Assembly (NCBI GenBank): GCA_020631735.1
Contig: CM036199.1
Span: 19,013,553 to 19,077,552 of the forward strand
Length of the DNA stretch: 64,000 nt
From: Saccharum officinarum
Lineage: Eukaryota; Streptophyta; Magnoliopsida; Poales; Poaceae
Direction: 5' to 3'
Shown here: one piece after another, positions 47,640 to 58,730 of the stretch
How the letters are laid out: each line of letters opens with the position of its first letter
Numbering within the stretch: position 1 is the stretch's first letter
Notes under the pieces: model-generated
Databases searched by the model: none
Seen by the model: only the letters and a program-made list of their open reading frames with translations
What the model was told of the DNA's origin: nothing
Made by a program: the position numbers and the translations under genes

Positions 47640-49837
47640 AAAACAAATTAATGTTCTTAGGTACCCATACTTGTTTGGGTCCTTGGAGATTAGTCACTAA
47701 GCTCTTTTGGTACCCAAATGGCCTTCTTCTTTGGGCCCACAATTGGTGTACCAACAAACCTAGCATGCACACCTTTCTCACCCTTGGTAAGCACATAACA
47801 AGAATTCAAAAGGAATGTAAGGTACATTAGCATTTTTTCTTGTTCTTGTTCATTTTATTGCAATTAATCTCTAGATGCCCAACTTGCTTGCATCTATTGC
47901 AATAACGACCATTGCCCTTCACAAAGCGAGACTTTGGAGTAGCAAAGGCCGCCTTGCCCTTCTTGGAGTATAGCCCAATCCCTCTTTGTTAAGAGAGAAC
48001 CTTTGGCTACCCAAGCATTTTAGCAAGCGGGCATCCCCACCATAGGCGTTGCCTAATGCGCGGGTGAGATCATCCACCTCTCTCTTGAGAGTCTCAACCA
48101 CAAGTGATGAATCACTAGTAGTAGAGGTAGAGTTGGTTGTGGTGGATGATGATGAGCTACATGAAGCATTAGTAGGACTAACAAATAAAGAATCATCAAT
48201 AATATCACATGTTAGTCCAATATCACAAGTGACAATCACTTGCTCCTCCTTAGCTTCCTTCATGAACTTCTCCAACTTAAGGTCCTTTTCCTTGATGAGC
48301 TCAAGTAGAGTGGAGTGGGCTTCCTTAAGCCTAGTGTGAGCAATTTCAAGATCCTCATGGTCTTCCTTTAGACACTCACGAGAAGCCTCTAGCTCATCAA
48401 AGGATTTCCTAAGAGCTTTGAGCTCTTGTTCAATTCCTTTGCACTCCTTACTCTTTTTGAGAGCAACAAGCTCCTCCATCAAGGCATCATTTTCATTGCT
48501 CTTGGCAATGAACTCTTGTTCCAAGATTTTGTATTTCTTGGTTGTCCTCTTGTAGCCTTGCTCATTTGATCTATTATGCCTAATAGATCATCCTTGGAGT
48601 AGTCCTCATCTCCTCCTCATCATCACTCCTACAATCATCACTAGCACAAGAATCATCATCACTATCATCATGTTTTACCTTGGTAGGCTTGGCCATAAGG
48701 CATGTTGATGTAGTGTCGAAGATGGATGGCTTGTTGGAGAGGGCGATGTTTGCAATGGCTCGTCGAGTGATCTCTCATCATCACTAGAGCTTTCATCATC
48801 ATCACTATTGGAGTTGTCACTATCCAAGTGACTACATAACCACCACCCTTCTTCTTCTTGTTGAAAGTGAAGCTCTTCTTTGCTTTCTTCTCATTCTCTT
48901 TCTTCTTATCCTTCTTGTTCTTCTTGAGCTTCAAGTCCCCATTATGAAATCTCTTATCTTCATAGGGGCAATCCGCCACTATGTGATCGGGGCTATTGCA
49001 ATTGTAGCAAAGGGTCTTTGCCTTTATAGTGTCCTCTCCTCTTTCTGTCCCATATCCTTTCTTCTTCATGAACCTTCCCATCTGTGCACAAGGAGGGCCA
49101 TGGTCTCATCATCGAATGGATCATCATCATCACTTTCACCTTGCTCTTGCCCTTAGAGGATGAAGCCTTGAATGCAATGGGCTTCTCTTGCTTGACCTTG
49201 GTCTCCTTCTTCTCTTCTACCTCATCTTCATCATCATTGTATTGGGCATCGTCATTATACTCCAAGCACATTGGTTGGTTTGACCTTGTCCAATCCCTCT
49301 CTAAAGATCATTCTTCTCAAGATGGCAAACTTCTTGGGTAAGCACATCAAGAACTTGTGTGAGAGTCCTTGTCCTCAACCTTCTCCCAAGCCCCTTGAGA
49401 TCATTGACAATGACTTGGAGCCTATAGAACATCTCCGGGATGGATTCATCATCCTTCATCTTGAATGTGGAGAACTTGTCCTTGAGCATATATAAGTTTT
49501 GGCACTTTTTACCGTTGAAGTACCTTCATATGTTTCTTCAAGCCTTATCCAAAGCTCATTTGCCTTTTCAAGATCTTTGATTTGCTCAATATACTTTATC
49601 ATCAATGGCACGATAGATTGTGTCAAGTGCCGCCGTATTGCATTGTTTGTTGATGCGGTCATTGGGGAGTGAGGTTTCCTCATCAAGAATGACGTATCCT
49701 TCTTTGGTCACATCCCAAACCTTCTCATGTATATTGCCTAGATATTGCTTCATCTTCCTTTTCCAATGATCAAAGGAAGAGACGTCATCAAAGAATGGAG
49801 GCTTGCCATTAACATGATTGAACAAAACTTGAGCCAT
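47640..49837 (-). pseudogene. Copia 2 gag, many small frameshifts
   Basis: The start ATG is at 49837 (MAQVLFNHV). Pieces in several frames cover the UBN2-type gag core, a zinc knuckle CYNCNSPDHIVADC (near 49010), Lys/Glu-rich linker, a coiled-coil middle (48524-47919) and the C-terminal region to about 47640. At least six frame changes occur over 2.2 kb, mostly explainable by one- or two-base indels. Confidence 0.85.
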
Positions 49838-49889
49838 CTTACACCGAGGTTGTTAAGCCTACAAACGGTGACCACGGCTCCGATACACT

Positions 49890-50223
49890 TGAAAGGTCTT
49901 GATGGCTAGAGGGGTGGAATAGCCTATTAAAAATTTTTCTACAAGGACAAGCTAAACAAGTTATCAATAAAACAAATAGCGAGATGCGAGTTTTTGCTTA
50001 GCCTACGGGTGTTTGCAAGCCACCTAACAAATTCACAAATCTAAGTAATTGCACCTCAACCGCACAAGTCAAACCGAGAAGAAACTACAACTAGAAGCTA
50101 CACAAAGAAGCTACTCTAGCAAAGCTAACTAGCTAGCAAAGATAACTAAGAAAGTAATGTGGAGTTGAGTTAGGAGGTATCACCGAGGGGCGAAGTATTG
50201 AGCCAACCAATATGATCAACATG
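49890..50223 (-). repeat. Copia 2, 5' LTR fragment before the gap
   Basis: It matches the first 340 bases of 41322-43243, but with about nine one-base indels and few substitutions. The remaining roughly 1.6 kb of LTR is missing behind the Ns. Confidence 0.9.
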
Positions 50224-50323
50224 NNNNNNNNNNNNNNNNNNNNNNNNNNNNNNNNNNNNNNNNNNNNNNNNNNNNNNNNNNNNNNNNNNNNNNNNNNNNN
50301 NNNNNNNNNNNNNNNNNNNNNNN
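50224..50323. other. Assembly gap of 100 N
   Basis: Exactly 100 N, a usual placeholder for unknown length. At least 1.6 kb of copia LTR and the N-terminal part of the hAT transposase should be inside it. Confidence 0.95.
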
Positions 50324-51400
50324 TTGTTTTTTTTTAAATTACATGTAAACATTGTGCCTGTTCCCACTTCGATCCAATCTCAGAATCAATCTAGCTGTCC
50401 CTGTATATCACTTCTGCCGTGAAGTATTGCGCTCGCGCCCATGCTTGTGCATTAACAAATAAAGAGGAGCAACCTGAATACTTGATTGAGCGACCACTTA
50501 CAGTTTCATATGTAGCCCTTCGGAAGCTGGAGATTTCATATGATGTCCATGCTGGTTGTCTTCTTTCTATGCAAAAACCCACGGAAGGCCTGCTGCTCAA
50601 TAGAATAGACGAACAGATTCACATGGCGCCCAGCCGGGCGTCTGATTTGATTCTATCTTTTCGTTGACGTTGCACATGGCGCTCAGCGGGGCGTCTGATT
50701 TGAATATTTAAATCTCCATTCGATGGACTAACCCTTGTTTGGATCCAATATACCAATCGCTAGCAACAAAAAATAGCAGGTGTTGGATCCAAACAGATAA
50801 GAACTACTGGCAAAAATTAGCAGGGTGAAGGTTGCTAGAGATTGTTAAGAGTTAGTACGGTTTTCATAAAAAAAAGAGTTAGTACGGTAAGTTTAGCATA
50901 TATATCCAAACTGAACCTAGATCGATCATACAGGGATTTGAGCCAATTTCACGGCAACTCGGATCTGGAACCCTATGCAAGCTCTTTTTTTAGCATAACC
51001 CTATGCAAGCTTTTGCAGATCCGTTTGATGTAATATAATATATGCACATGTCTCGTGCGAATCTGTTTTAAAATGGCTCACCTCCCTCACTCTGTAACAG
51101 GGGGATGGAATGCAGAGCCTGTATGGATGATATGGATCTAGTTGTTAGCTCCAACTAAAAATTAGTCAGCTAAAATTTAGCTAAATAAAAATTAGCTGTG
51201 GAAAATACTTCGCTAATAGCATCTCTAGAAGTTTGAAATAATTTACTTGACAAACGAATAATTTTTTTTTAGATAATGGAACAAAGTTCTATCCATACGA
51301 ATAAATTTAGCAAGTTAAGAAAGATATATAAATCCCTAGCCAAAGATTAGAATATCCAAACCTTTTTGTCTTTTGTGACTTGGACCGCTTTCCCTCCCTC
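50324..51400. other. Intergenic stretch with small repeats, no gene
   Basis: The ORF at 50419-50667 (plus) has no recognised motif. CTTGTTTGGATCCAA near 50733 and TTGGATCCAAACAG near 50783 are inverted and may bound a tiny MITE. The words ATGGCGCCCAGCCGGGCGTCTGATT and ATGGCGCTCAGCGGGGCGTCTGATT repeat about 50 bases apart (50631, 50677). Confidence 0.4.
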
Positions 51401-51404
51401 TTTT

Positions 51405-51612
51405 CAGTTGTTTGTTTAAGAAATGGGTTAATCCATCGTCTTTTCACTTCTTAATTTTTTTTGTTTGGTTTGTGGAATGAAATGAATTGTTGCATCATTA
51501 TCTCATTCCTACAAGCTAATAATTAGTACTAGTACGAGAACTCGAGTCATTCCACTAATATAAATTGGAGGAATGGACTCATGATGTTGATTCCTCTCAA
51601 AGTAAACACTAC
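51405..51612. mobile_element. Degraded MITE related to 61700-61906
   Basis: It shares GTTTGGTTTGTGGAATGAAATGA, CATTCCAC and ACTCATGATG in the same order as the MITE in the SWI3 gene. Its ends are eroded. Confidence 0.5.
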
Positions 51613-51702
51613 AAAATTTCTCTCTATACACAAGATAAAAGTGACTTTTCTCATCTATTAGCTCTTTTTTTAGTTGGTTGCTCAACTAATTGACTGATAA
51701 CT

Positions 51703-52088
51703 AGTAAATATTAACCTGAGGCGTTAACAAATCAAATGCATTTTGCAATGGCTATTTTTTTTCCTAAAGCATGACAAGTGAATTAAAGTTAACTAATTCT
51801 TGGATATGTCATCTTAAATTTATCTTTACAGCAGCCCTTTTTGTTAAAGTTCATGTACAGTTGTAGGAAAGTCGCCCAATTTCTAGCGCCGAGAAATGCT
51901 CATGTGGCTTGCGTTGTGACTTGTGAGCCACCATGGGTCCTAGGTTTGGGGTGGAGCCCGAAATTAGGATAAATATAAGACAAAGTGCTGAAATATAAAT
52001 TATTACGAGGTAAAATGAACAATTTCTATTGAACTACATTAGAAAATTTCATGTACTTAAGAGAAATCCATCTAGTTCATAATAGATA
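51703..52088 (+). repeat. Duplicated block upstream of P450 copy B
   Basis: It matches 18695-18942 and 19202-19340 in the same orientation, without the Stowaway-like insertion found there. See that entry. Confidence 0.65.
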
Positions 52089-52129
52089 TATGTTATCGTC
52101 AAAATCTAGAGGTCACCAACAATCGATGA

Positions 52130-52420
52130 CAGCATAGGCTACCAAGTCATCAAATAGGTCTGGACTTGCGATGTAGCATGAGCCTACTTCATATATGTTG
52201 GTGTGCATTTTGAAAGTTTAGGGGCTTAGATGGAACACTATGCCAAGTTTAGAGGTTGGTCTAGCATCGTTGATGTGCCAGCATGGACTTCCAAGTCAAC
52301 AAATGGGTTTAGTCTGGACCTGTTTGGATCTGTGATAGCGTGGGCCTAACTCATGTATGTGGGTATGCATTTTGGAAATTCTGGGACCTAGATGACACTT
52401 ACTATCATGTTTAGAGGCCG
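52130..52420. repeat. Two tandem copies of a ~165-bp unit in P450 B 5' flank
   Basis: 52133-52255 and 52295-52420 share AAGTCAACAAATGGGT or AAGTCATCAAATAGGT, then GTCTGGAC, TTCATATATG or CTCATGTATG, and GTGTGCATTTTG or GTATGCATTTTG. The second copy also lies upstream of P450 copy A (11520-11660, reverse). Confidence 0.6.
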
Positions 52421-52437
52421 CTGGTGCATTTTACTCC

Positions 52438-52445
52438 TATAAATA
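52438..52445 (+). promoter_or_regulatory. TATA box of P450 copy B
   Basis: TATAAATA lies 91 bases before the ATG at 52536, a fitting distance for a plant promoter with a short leader. It is shared with copy A. Confidence 0.6.
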
Positions 52446-52535
52446 TATATAGAGCTACTACCATGTAATGGTCATCCCCATAAGGCCATAACCCAACAAC
52501 AAGTGTCCAATTGTCCATGGAGACTCTCCTCGCTC

Positions 52536-54218
52536 ATGATGGGCTTTTTTTCATGCGTCCTCCTCGTCCTCGTTACCACCATTACCATTCTCTACTTGAA
52601 GCAACTATTGCTTGCAGTGTTCAAGAGACATACCAGTTCGCCTTCTCTCCCATGTCCAAGAGGCCTCCCGCTCATCGGCAACCTCCACCAGCTCGGCACG
52701 GCCCGCATGACTCCCTCGCCGCGCTCGCCGCCAAGCACGCGGCGCCGCTCATGCTGCTCCGACTGGGCTCGGTGCCCACGCTCGTCGTCTCCACCGCCGA
52801 CGCGCTGCGCGCCGTGTTCCAGCCCAACGACCGGGCGATGTCCGGCCGCCCGGCGCTGTACGCGGCCAGCCGGATCACCTACGGCCTGCAGGACATCGTG
52901 TTCTCGCCCCCGGACGGCGCGTTCTGGCGCGCCGCGCGCCGCGCGTCCCTGTCGGAGCTCGTGAGCGCCCCGCGCGTGCGCAGTTTCCGCGACGTCCGAG
53001 AGGGCGAGGCCGCCGCGCTCGTCGCCGCCATAACGGACACGTCCAGAAGTGGCTCTCCCGTGAATTTGAGCGAAGAGCTTATGGCGACGAGCAACAAGAT
53101 CCTGCGGCGTGTTGCTTTCGGCGACGGCGGCGGCCAAGAGAGCATCCAGGCAGGCACTGTCCTCGACGAGACGCAGAAGCTTCTAGGCGGTTTCTTTGTG
53201 GCCGATTACATGCCGTGGCTGGGGTGGCTGGACGCGCTCCGGGGCCACCGGAAGCGGCTGGAGCGGAACTTCCATGAGCTCGACGCGTCCTACGAGAAGG
53301 TCATCGACGACCACCTCAGCAAGCGCGGTGCCTCCAAGGGTGAGGACTTGGTTGACGTGCTCCTCCGCCTGCACGGCGATCCGGCTTACCAGAGCACGTT
53401 CAACAGCCGTGACCAGATCAAAGGCATCCTTACGGTACGCTTCAATCCTCATACACGCTTGCATGTTACGTTTCACAAGTTTCTTGATCCATCGGCGGAC
53501 GTTTCGATTTCTGAACAACGGAACCATTCATGTGCGTATTTCAGGACATGTTCATTGCCGGGACAGACACGGCGGCGGCGACGGTGGAGTGGACGATGAC
53601 AGAGCTAGTAAGGCACCCGGACATCCTCGCCAAGGCGCAGAAGGAGGTGCGCGGCGCCGTGGCTGGCAAAGACATAGTCCTGGAATCTGACCTCCCGCGG
53701 CTCAAGTACCTGAAGCAAGTCATCAGGGAGTCGATGCGGGTGCACCCGCCGGTGCCGCTGCTGGTGCCCGGGAGACCATCGAGCCCTGCACGGTGTACGG
53801 CTGCGAGATACCGGCCAGGACGCGGGTGTTCGTGAACGCCAAGGCCATCGGGCAGGACCCCGACGCGTGGGGGCCGGACGCGGCGCGGTTCGTGCCGGAG
53901 CGGCACGAGGAGATCGCGGACCTCAGCGACCACAAGCCGTGGCACGACAGCTTCTCGCTGGTGCCGTTCGGGGTCGGCCGGAGGAGCTGCCCCGGCGTGC
54001 ACTTCGCCACCTCCGTGGTCGAGCTGCTGCTGGCCAACCTGCTGTTCTGCTTTGACTGGCGCGCTCCGCATGGCGAGGTTGATCTGGAGCAGGAGACCGG
54101 GCTGACCGTTCACAGGAAGAATCCTCTAGTACTCGTAGCAAAGGAGAGGCGTGCAGTGAAGTTGACGAGCTCGCAACGGGTAAGAGCAACTCCGAGAGAC
54201 TATCTGTATCCTTTCTAA
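52536..54218 (+). pseudogene. Cytochrome P450 copy B (CYP71 clan), two exons, two frameshifts
   Basis: Exon 1 is 52536-53434, a GT-AG intron is 53435-53544, and exon 2 is 53545-54218. Motifs in order: N-terminal membrane anchor, hinge LPCPRGLPLIGN, C-helix WRAAR, I-helix AGTDTA (Ala at the usual second Thr), ExxR as ESMR, the PERF-like FVPERH and the heme loop FGVGRRSCPG with its Cys. With both frames mended it would be about 524 residues, a normal P450 length. Each exon lacks one base in a C run, near 52702 and near 53767; copy A has the extra C at the first site. So this is either a young pseudogene or an intact gene with consensus errors. CYP71-clan enzymes work on the ER in specialised metabolism; the substrate is unknown. 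Confidence 0.85.
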
Positions 54219-54546
54219 TTGCATGGGTTTTGATAAAAAAAAAACTCTCCGAGAACTTCTTTAATTGGTTATACAAATGTATGGAAAATAATTTTGTTTG
54301 AATGACTATTTAAATGATGATCTAAAGAGTGGGTTTTAGAAATACTTTTGGAGACGCTTGGATGTTTCCTGAACATATATTCCGTTCCTAGCTGGCTGTA
54401 TTATAGTAGTAGCCTATACATGTTGTGATCAAAGGGACGTATATGTCCTATCTCTTTGTTTTTTATTTTGTAAAATAGATGTATATTATCTTCGCTTGGA
54501 ATGATTTGTACTCTCCATCTAGTGTACGGTTGACAAAACCATGCTA
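54219..54546. other. 3' flank of P450 copy B
   Basis: It is AT-rich with no gene. A possible poly(A) region is not clearly marked. Confidence 0.4.
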
Positions 54547-54776
54547 GGGCCTGTTTGGTTAGAGGTGTTAAAGTTTAACAAATACTGTAGCATTTTTGTC
54601 TTATTTGACAAAAAGTTTCCAATTTTAGACTAATTAGACTTAATAGATTCGTCTCGTAAATTACTCCTAATCTGTGCCGACATACATGCAATTAGTCTAT
54701 ATTTAGTATTTCATGCATTTGCCGCAACATTGATGTGATGGGAGTTAACTTTAACATTCATGAACCAAACAGGACC
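54547..54776. mobile_element. Tourist-like MITE
   Basis: GGGCCTGTTTGGTT and AACCAAACAGGACC are inverted ends, flanked by CTA/TAA. The core shares GACTAATTAGACTTAATAG and GATTCGTCTCG with the other family members. Confidence 0.7.
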
Positions 54777-56240
54777 TAAAATTATTGTCTTCCAAAGTCC
54801 AAACAGAGCGTACAAAAATAGTGTGGCAACAAAATACTTAAAGTAGCAAGATGGTCCGCACAAATAGCACGGATATATATCTAGTGTTTTCTTACTATAA
54901 CAATTAATTTTATTTTACTTGAAAATTTTCATTATAAATGATTTTGTACCTTGTTTGATTATATTGGTTCTCTCTCCATGCACACACTCTACATAGCTAT
55001 TGTCGATGATTCCTTTTTTTTTGCTTAAAACTATTTTACATCCCTCTCTTACCTTCTTTTATCCCACCAATATCAGTGGTTGTACTTATCCTACCAGTGT
55101 AGAATCAAGGTAGGCGTTGACTTCAGTCCCATTCTCGATAAAAAATTTGTCCAAATCTCCCACAAATTGTTTGGTTGACCCTCTTCTAAATTTAACTTTT
55201 ATAACACCTTGTACCACTAGTGATATGCTGATTTCTAGTTTGCTACTCATGCCACTACTATATTGTTGGCAGCCATGATGTGACCATTCCGCTAGGATAA
55301 GCTTCTTGCGAAGAAAAAAATACAAGATGTTTGTTACCTTTCTATGAGCTCATCAAACATGTGCATCGTAGAATTGATGGAATAGTTACATGTCAAAAAC
55401 CAATATTTTTTTGTGACTTGATCATAATATCAGCCACAAGAACATGTTTCTCCCCTAGGTCACTGCCATGAAAGCTATGAGATTTAAGACACGATCGTTG
55501 TAATCAACACATTTTGTTTGATTGTTTCCCATTCATCCATGTCACTGGAGATGCAAAACTTTCCCACCACGAACATAGGGGAAAATGGCTTGCCAAGCTT
55601 AGAGCCATGGCTGAGAGAGCATATTGAGATGGCGAGGCATAGAGCACAGTGGAGGAAAAAGAAGTGGCATGTGGATCTAAGTGCTGCGATGATTTTTTTT
55701 CTATATGCCAAGACATTGGTGTCTAGATTGGATACATGCTTTGCATGATTGTAATCCCTCCCATAACATTTCTATGGCTTCCTTGATTTTTATGCTATAT
55801 GGTAAAATCTAGTTGGAGTGATGATTAAATTCTACACTACTACTATCTCTTTCCCTACCTATTCTATCTATATTGGTCTCTTTATTATTTATTTATTCCT
55901 ATATCTATCGATAAATTTAGATCTAATATGGGTTTATATTATATGATCAAAGTAGTAGTTTTACTTATTAATACATTTTTCTTTATTTAGGTGCTTTTTC
56001 AATCATATGAAAATTATTACTATTTTTCTATAAATTTTAGTTCTAAAGTAAGCGATTTACTAATCACAATTTATATGAACTATTTATGTTGATACTTGTT
56101 CTTGACATCCGTTTGGAGGTCAGACTTTTAGTAGTTTCCTATGAAAAAAATTGCCTTCAGCAATTGTGTTTCACATGATATTTATATTTAGGTATTTTTC
56201 TTTGGATCTCATATGGAAATGAAATTGTTAACTTTCTTAA
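54777..56240. other. Intergenic stretch, no gene recognised
   Basis: ORFs at 55086-55325 (minus) and at 55484-55748 on both strands have protein-like stretches but no motif I can name. The overlapping ORFs on opposite strands cannot both be real. The remainder is AT-rich. Confidence 0.4.
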
Positions 56241-56269
56241 CTCGTTTATTATTTCGATAATGATACGAA

Positions 56270-57400
56270 AAGGACGTTGGCCCGTGACTTCTGTCCACAC
56301 GCGCTCCCGCAAAAAGAAAAGAAAAGAAAAAAAAATCCCCGTCCACTCATTCTATTCCCTGCAGTGCCTTCATCCCCGTCACCCGACGCCGTGCCCCACT
56401 CCGCGCTAGCTGCTGCTGCCTTTACCCATCGCTCCCTCAAGGCCCATCCCGCCTGCGATGCTTTAGCTCCCCATCCCACGTCACGCTCCATCTTGCACTG
56501 CGCCGTGCGCTCCATCTCCTCCCTCATCCCCACCCCCACCCCCACCCACACAGGCACGACCACGTCCGTCCCATACTGTCGCTGCTCGCCCGGTCGGCTC
56601 CGATGGGTTCGTGCTGTCGGTGGTGGCAAGGGTGCAGCAGCAGCGCACAGTGTGGGGACGCCCTAGGAGATAGCGCTCCTCGCGGGCCCCTCTAGGTAGC
56701 GGCCCTCCTTGGCCTCCTCCTTCTCTGCCGTTGCCACTTCAAGCCCCACTAGGTAGGCCTGGCCGCGCGGCGAACACTGTGTTTCAGACGTTTAAAGTTA
56801 TGTTTCACGTGTTTCATCTGAATGTTGTAAAAGTAGATCGGAGATGTTGCATATGTGAAATGACAATATACGTATGTTGCAAGCCTATGTTTCAAGTGTT
56901 TCACGTATTTCAGACGTAAGTTGCAAATGTTTTATCTGGATATTTTAAAAGTAGATCTTGGTGTTGCACATGTTGCAATAGTTATACACGCATGTTTCAA
57001 GTGTTTCATCTGCTTTCATACGTGTGTTGTAAATGTTTTATCTGGATGTTTCCAAAGTAGATCTAGTGTTGCACATGTCGCAATAGCGCAATTGCCCCAG
57101 TGGCTGGCGTTACAGCGGCCTTCCTCACATGAAGTGCCTCACCCTCCTCTCCCTCCCCTCCCTTCCCTTCCCTCCATCTCCTTGCCGTGGCAGTTCGAGC
57201 TTGGCGGGGAAAACCATACCCGACCAGCGCGTAGGCGCCCACGGAGGTGGTGGCCTCGGGTGGGCCCGAAGACAGCGCGATGCCCGCGTGGAGGCCCCGC
57301 AGCAAGCTGAGGTACATGCCGTTCGCTCACTACGCGCGGGAACAGAGCAGCCGCGGGTGTCCGTCCGGACGTGCATACGCTAGTCCTGCCCTTATATTAT
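56270..57400. repeat. GC-rich repetitive region with a central tandem array
   Basis: GC-rich flanks (56270-56760 and 57100-57400) enclose an array at 56785-57090. ORFs on both strands are GC-driven and have no domains. The layout resembles a non-autonomous transposable element, but I cannot find paired ends. Confidence 0.4.
56785..57090. repeat. About three tandem units of ~105 bp
   Basis: Units carry GTTTCAAGTGTTTCA, TTTCA(G)ACGT, GTTGCAAATG, TTTTATCTGGAT, AAGTAGATCT and GTTGCACATGTTGCAATAG in that order, with decay between copies. Confidence 0.7.
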
Positions 57401-58730
57401 TTTGAATTTTCTTTCAAGGAATAAAGTAATGTGTTAGGGATTCCTAATTTCCTATCTTATGTACTCCTACTTTAGGAATCGGATTCGAGGAGCTGTGTAC
57501 GTGCTCCGTGACGCATTCATATGTGAGACGACGAGCGCTTCCGGATCGGTGCAGGACGTCGTTCTCGAACTGATATGGCAAGTATGGTAGATGATGATGC
57601 GTTTCTACGTCTATACTAGTTGCACATCGGTACCAGGAGTTTTGTTTGCCGCCGTCACGAGTTGAGGACGCGGACGGCACGACGGACGCTGCTCCAAAGC
57701 AAACAGCGTGCGCAAGGGCCCGTTCGTCAGTTTTCACGTCTGTACATGGCCGGGTTGGCCTCGGACAGTCGGACCGCGGACTACGCTCGTAGCCAGGCCT
57801 TTGTGCCCTTTGCATTGCCGAAGTCCAAAAAATGACAAATGCGTGTATCTACATGTTCGTGTGTGTTGCAATAAAGCATAAGAACTACAGTAGTACTAGA
57901 CTATAGATGAGTAGTAGACTATAGATGGAAGAAATTAAGAAAACTTCGAGTGAACTAGGAATATATCAAGGTTTGAGCTTCTGGCAAAATGAATGAAGCT
58001 TGGCCGATTGGATCAGTTAGACTTTTGTCTGCTAGTACTAGTGTTCTGCGCAAGGCTGTGGATGGGCTCTTCTGTGGGCCATTATGTGACAGCTGTTATG
58101 TAATTGCTTTGCATATTAATTTTGTTTTATTTATCAATACATTCCCAGTCCAGTGTTTCAAAACAAGAAAGTCTAAGGAGGTATTTTTTAGTAAAAAACA
58201 TTCTATGGCAGGTCAGGTAAAGACACATTTCAAGTTAATAGCTTTGCTAAAATAGTTGTCACTGAATAGAACCTTTGGCAGTAACAGTTTATGCTCCTTG
58301 CATTGTAGTGAACAAGTGAGCTTTTTTTTTTAGGACGTGCTGACCAGTGTAAATTACCAGCAATTTATAGCTTCCCATCTCTTCCTCGAGAATAGGTAAC
58401 CGCAAAAAGTGATTGTCTGTGCAGTATGCGTATTAATCGATTCTGTGTTCACTCAATGAGCAAACAGTGATTGATCCAACCAAAATCTTGAGTCACACAG
58501 CAACCTAAAGGCAACTGATAGTTGACCCTCAATGTTTTCCAAAAAAAAATCTTGTAAGGTACGTGCAAATGTAGATGTATCACAGCTGACAAGCGTTAAC
58601 CAGAAACATGCTAACACAAATCCAGTCATTGATTACCCAAATCTGAGGAAACACGACCCAATAGTTAATAGATGATGCTTCTTCAACGAGACCGAATTCT
58701 TCATTTGAGTCCTGACAAATCACCAATGTC
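57401..58730. other. Intergenic stretch and 3' flank of SURF2
   Basis: No gene is recognised. Parts of 58142-58175 and 58465-58520 resemble SURF2 intron 3 (59403-59440 and 59449-59505). Confidence 0.45.

Larger units (their letters stand above)
41322..50223 (-). mobile_element. Ty1/copia element 2 (SIRE/Maximus-like), cut by assembly gap
   Basis: It has a full 3' LTR (41322-43243), polypurine tract, RNase H, reverse transcriptase, integrase, gag, primer site and the first 334 bp of the 5' LTR (49890-50223) before the N gap. It is inserted in the hAT transposase; the 5 bases before it are GACGT. It is related to element 1 in all domains but is a separate family by LTR and gag. Its pol is more open than that of element 1. 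Many of its breaks are one-base indels in short runs. Confidence 0.92.

Noticed and set aside
52592..53137. Minus-strand ORF of 181 codons across P450 copy B exon 1
   Set aside because: It is the antisense shadow of the GC-rich P450 exon; the same shadow occurs over copy A (10796-11329).
53541..54276. Minus-strand ORFs over P450 copy B exon 2
   Set aside because: Shadow frames of the exon that carries the heme loop on the plus strand.
56249..56666. Minus- and plus-strand ORFs of about 125 codons
   Set aside because: Mutually overlapping, Pro- and Ser-rich, no motif; likely repeat sequence.
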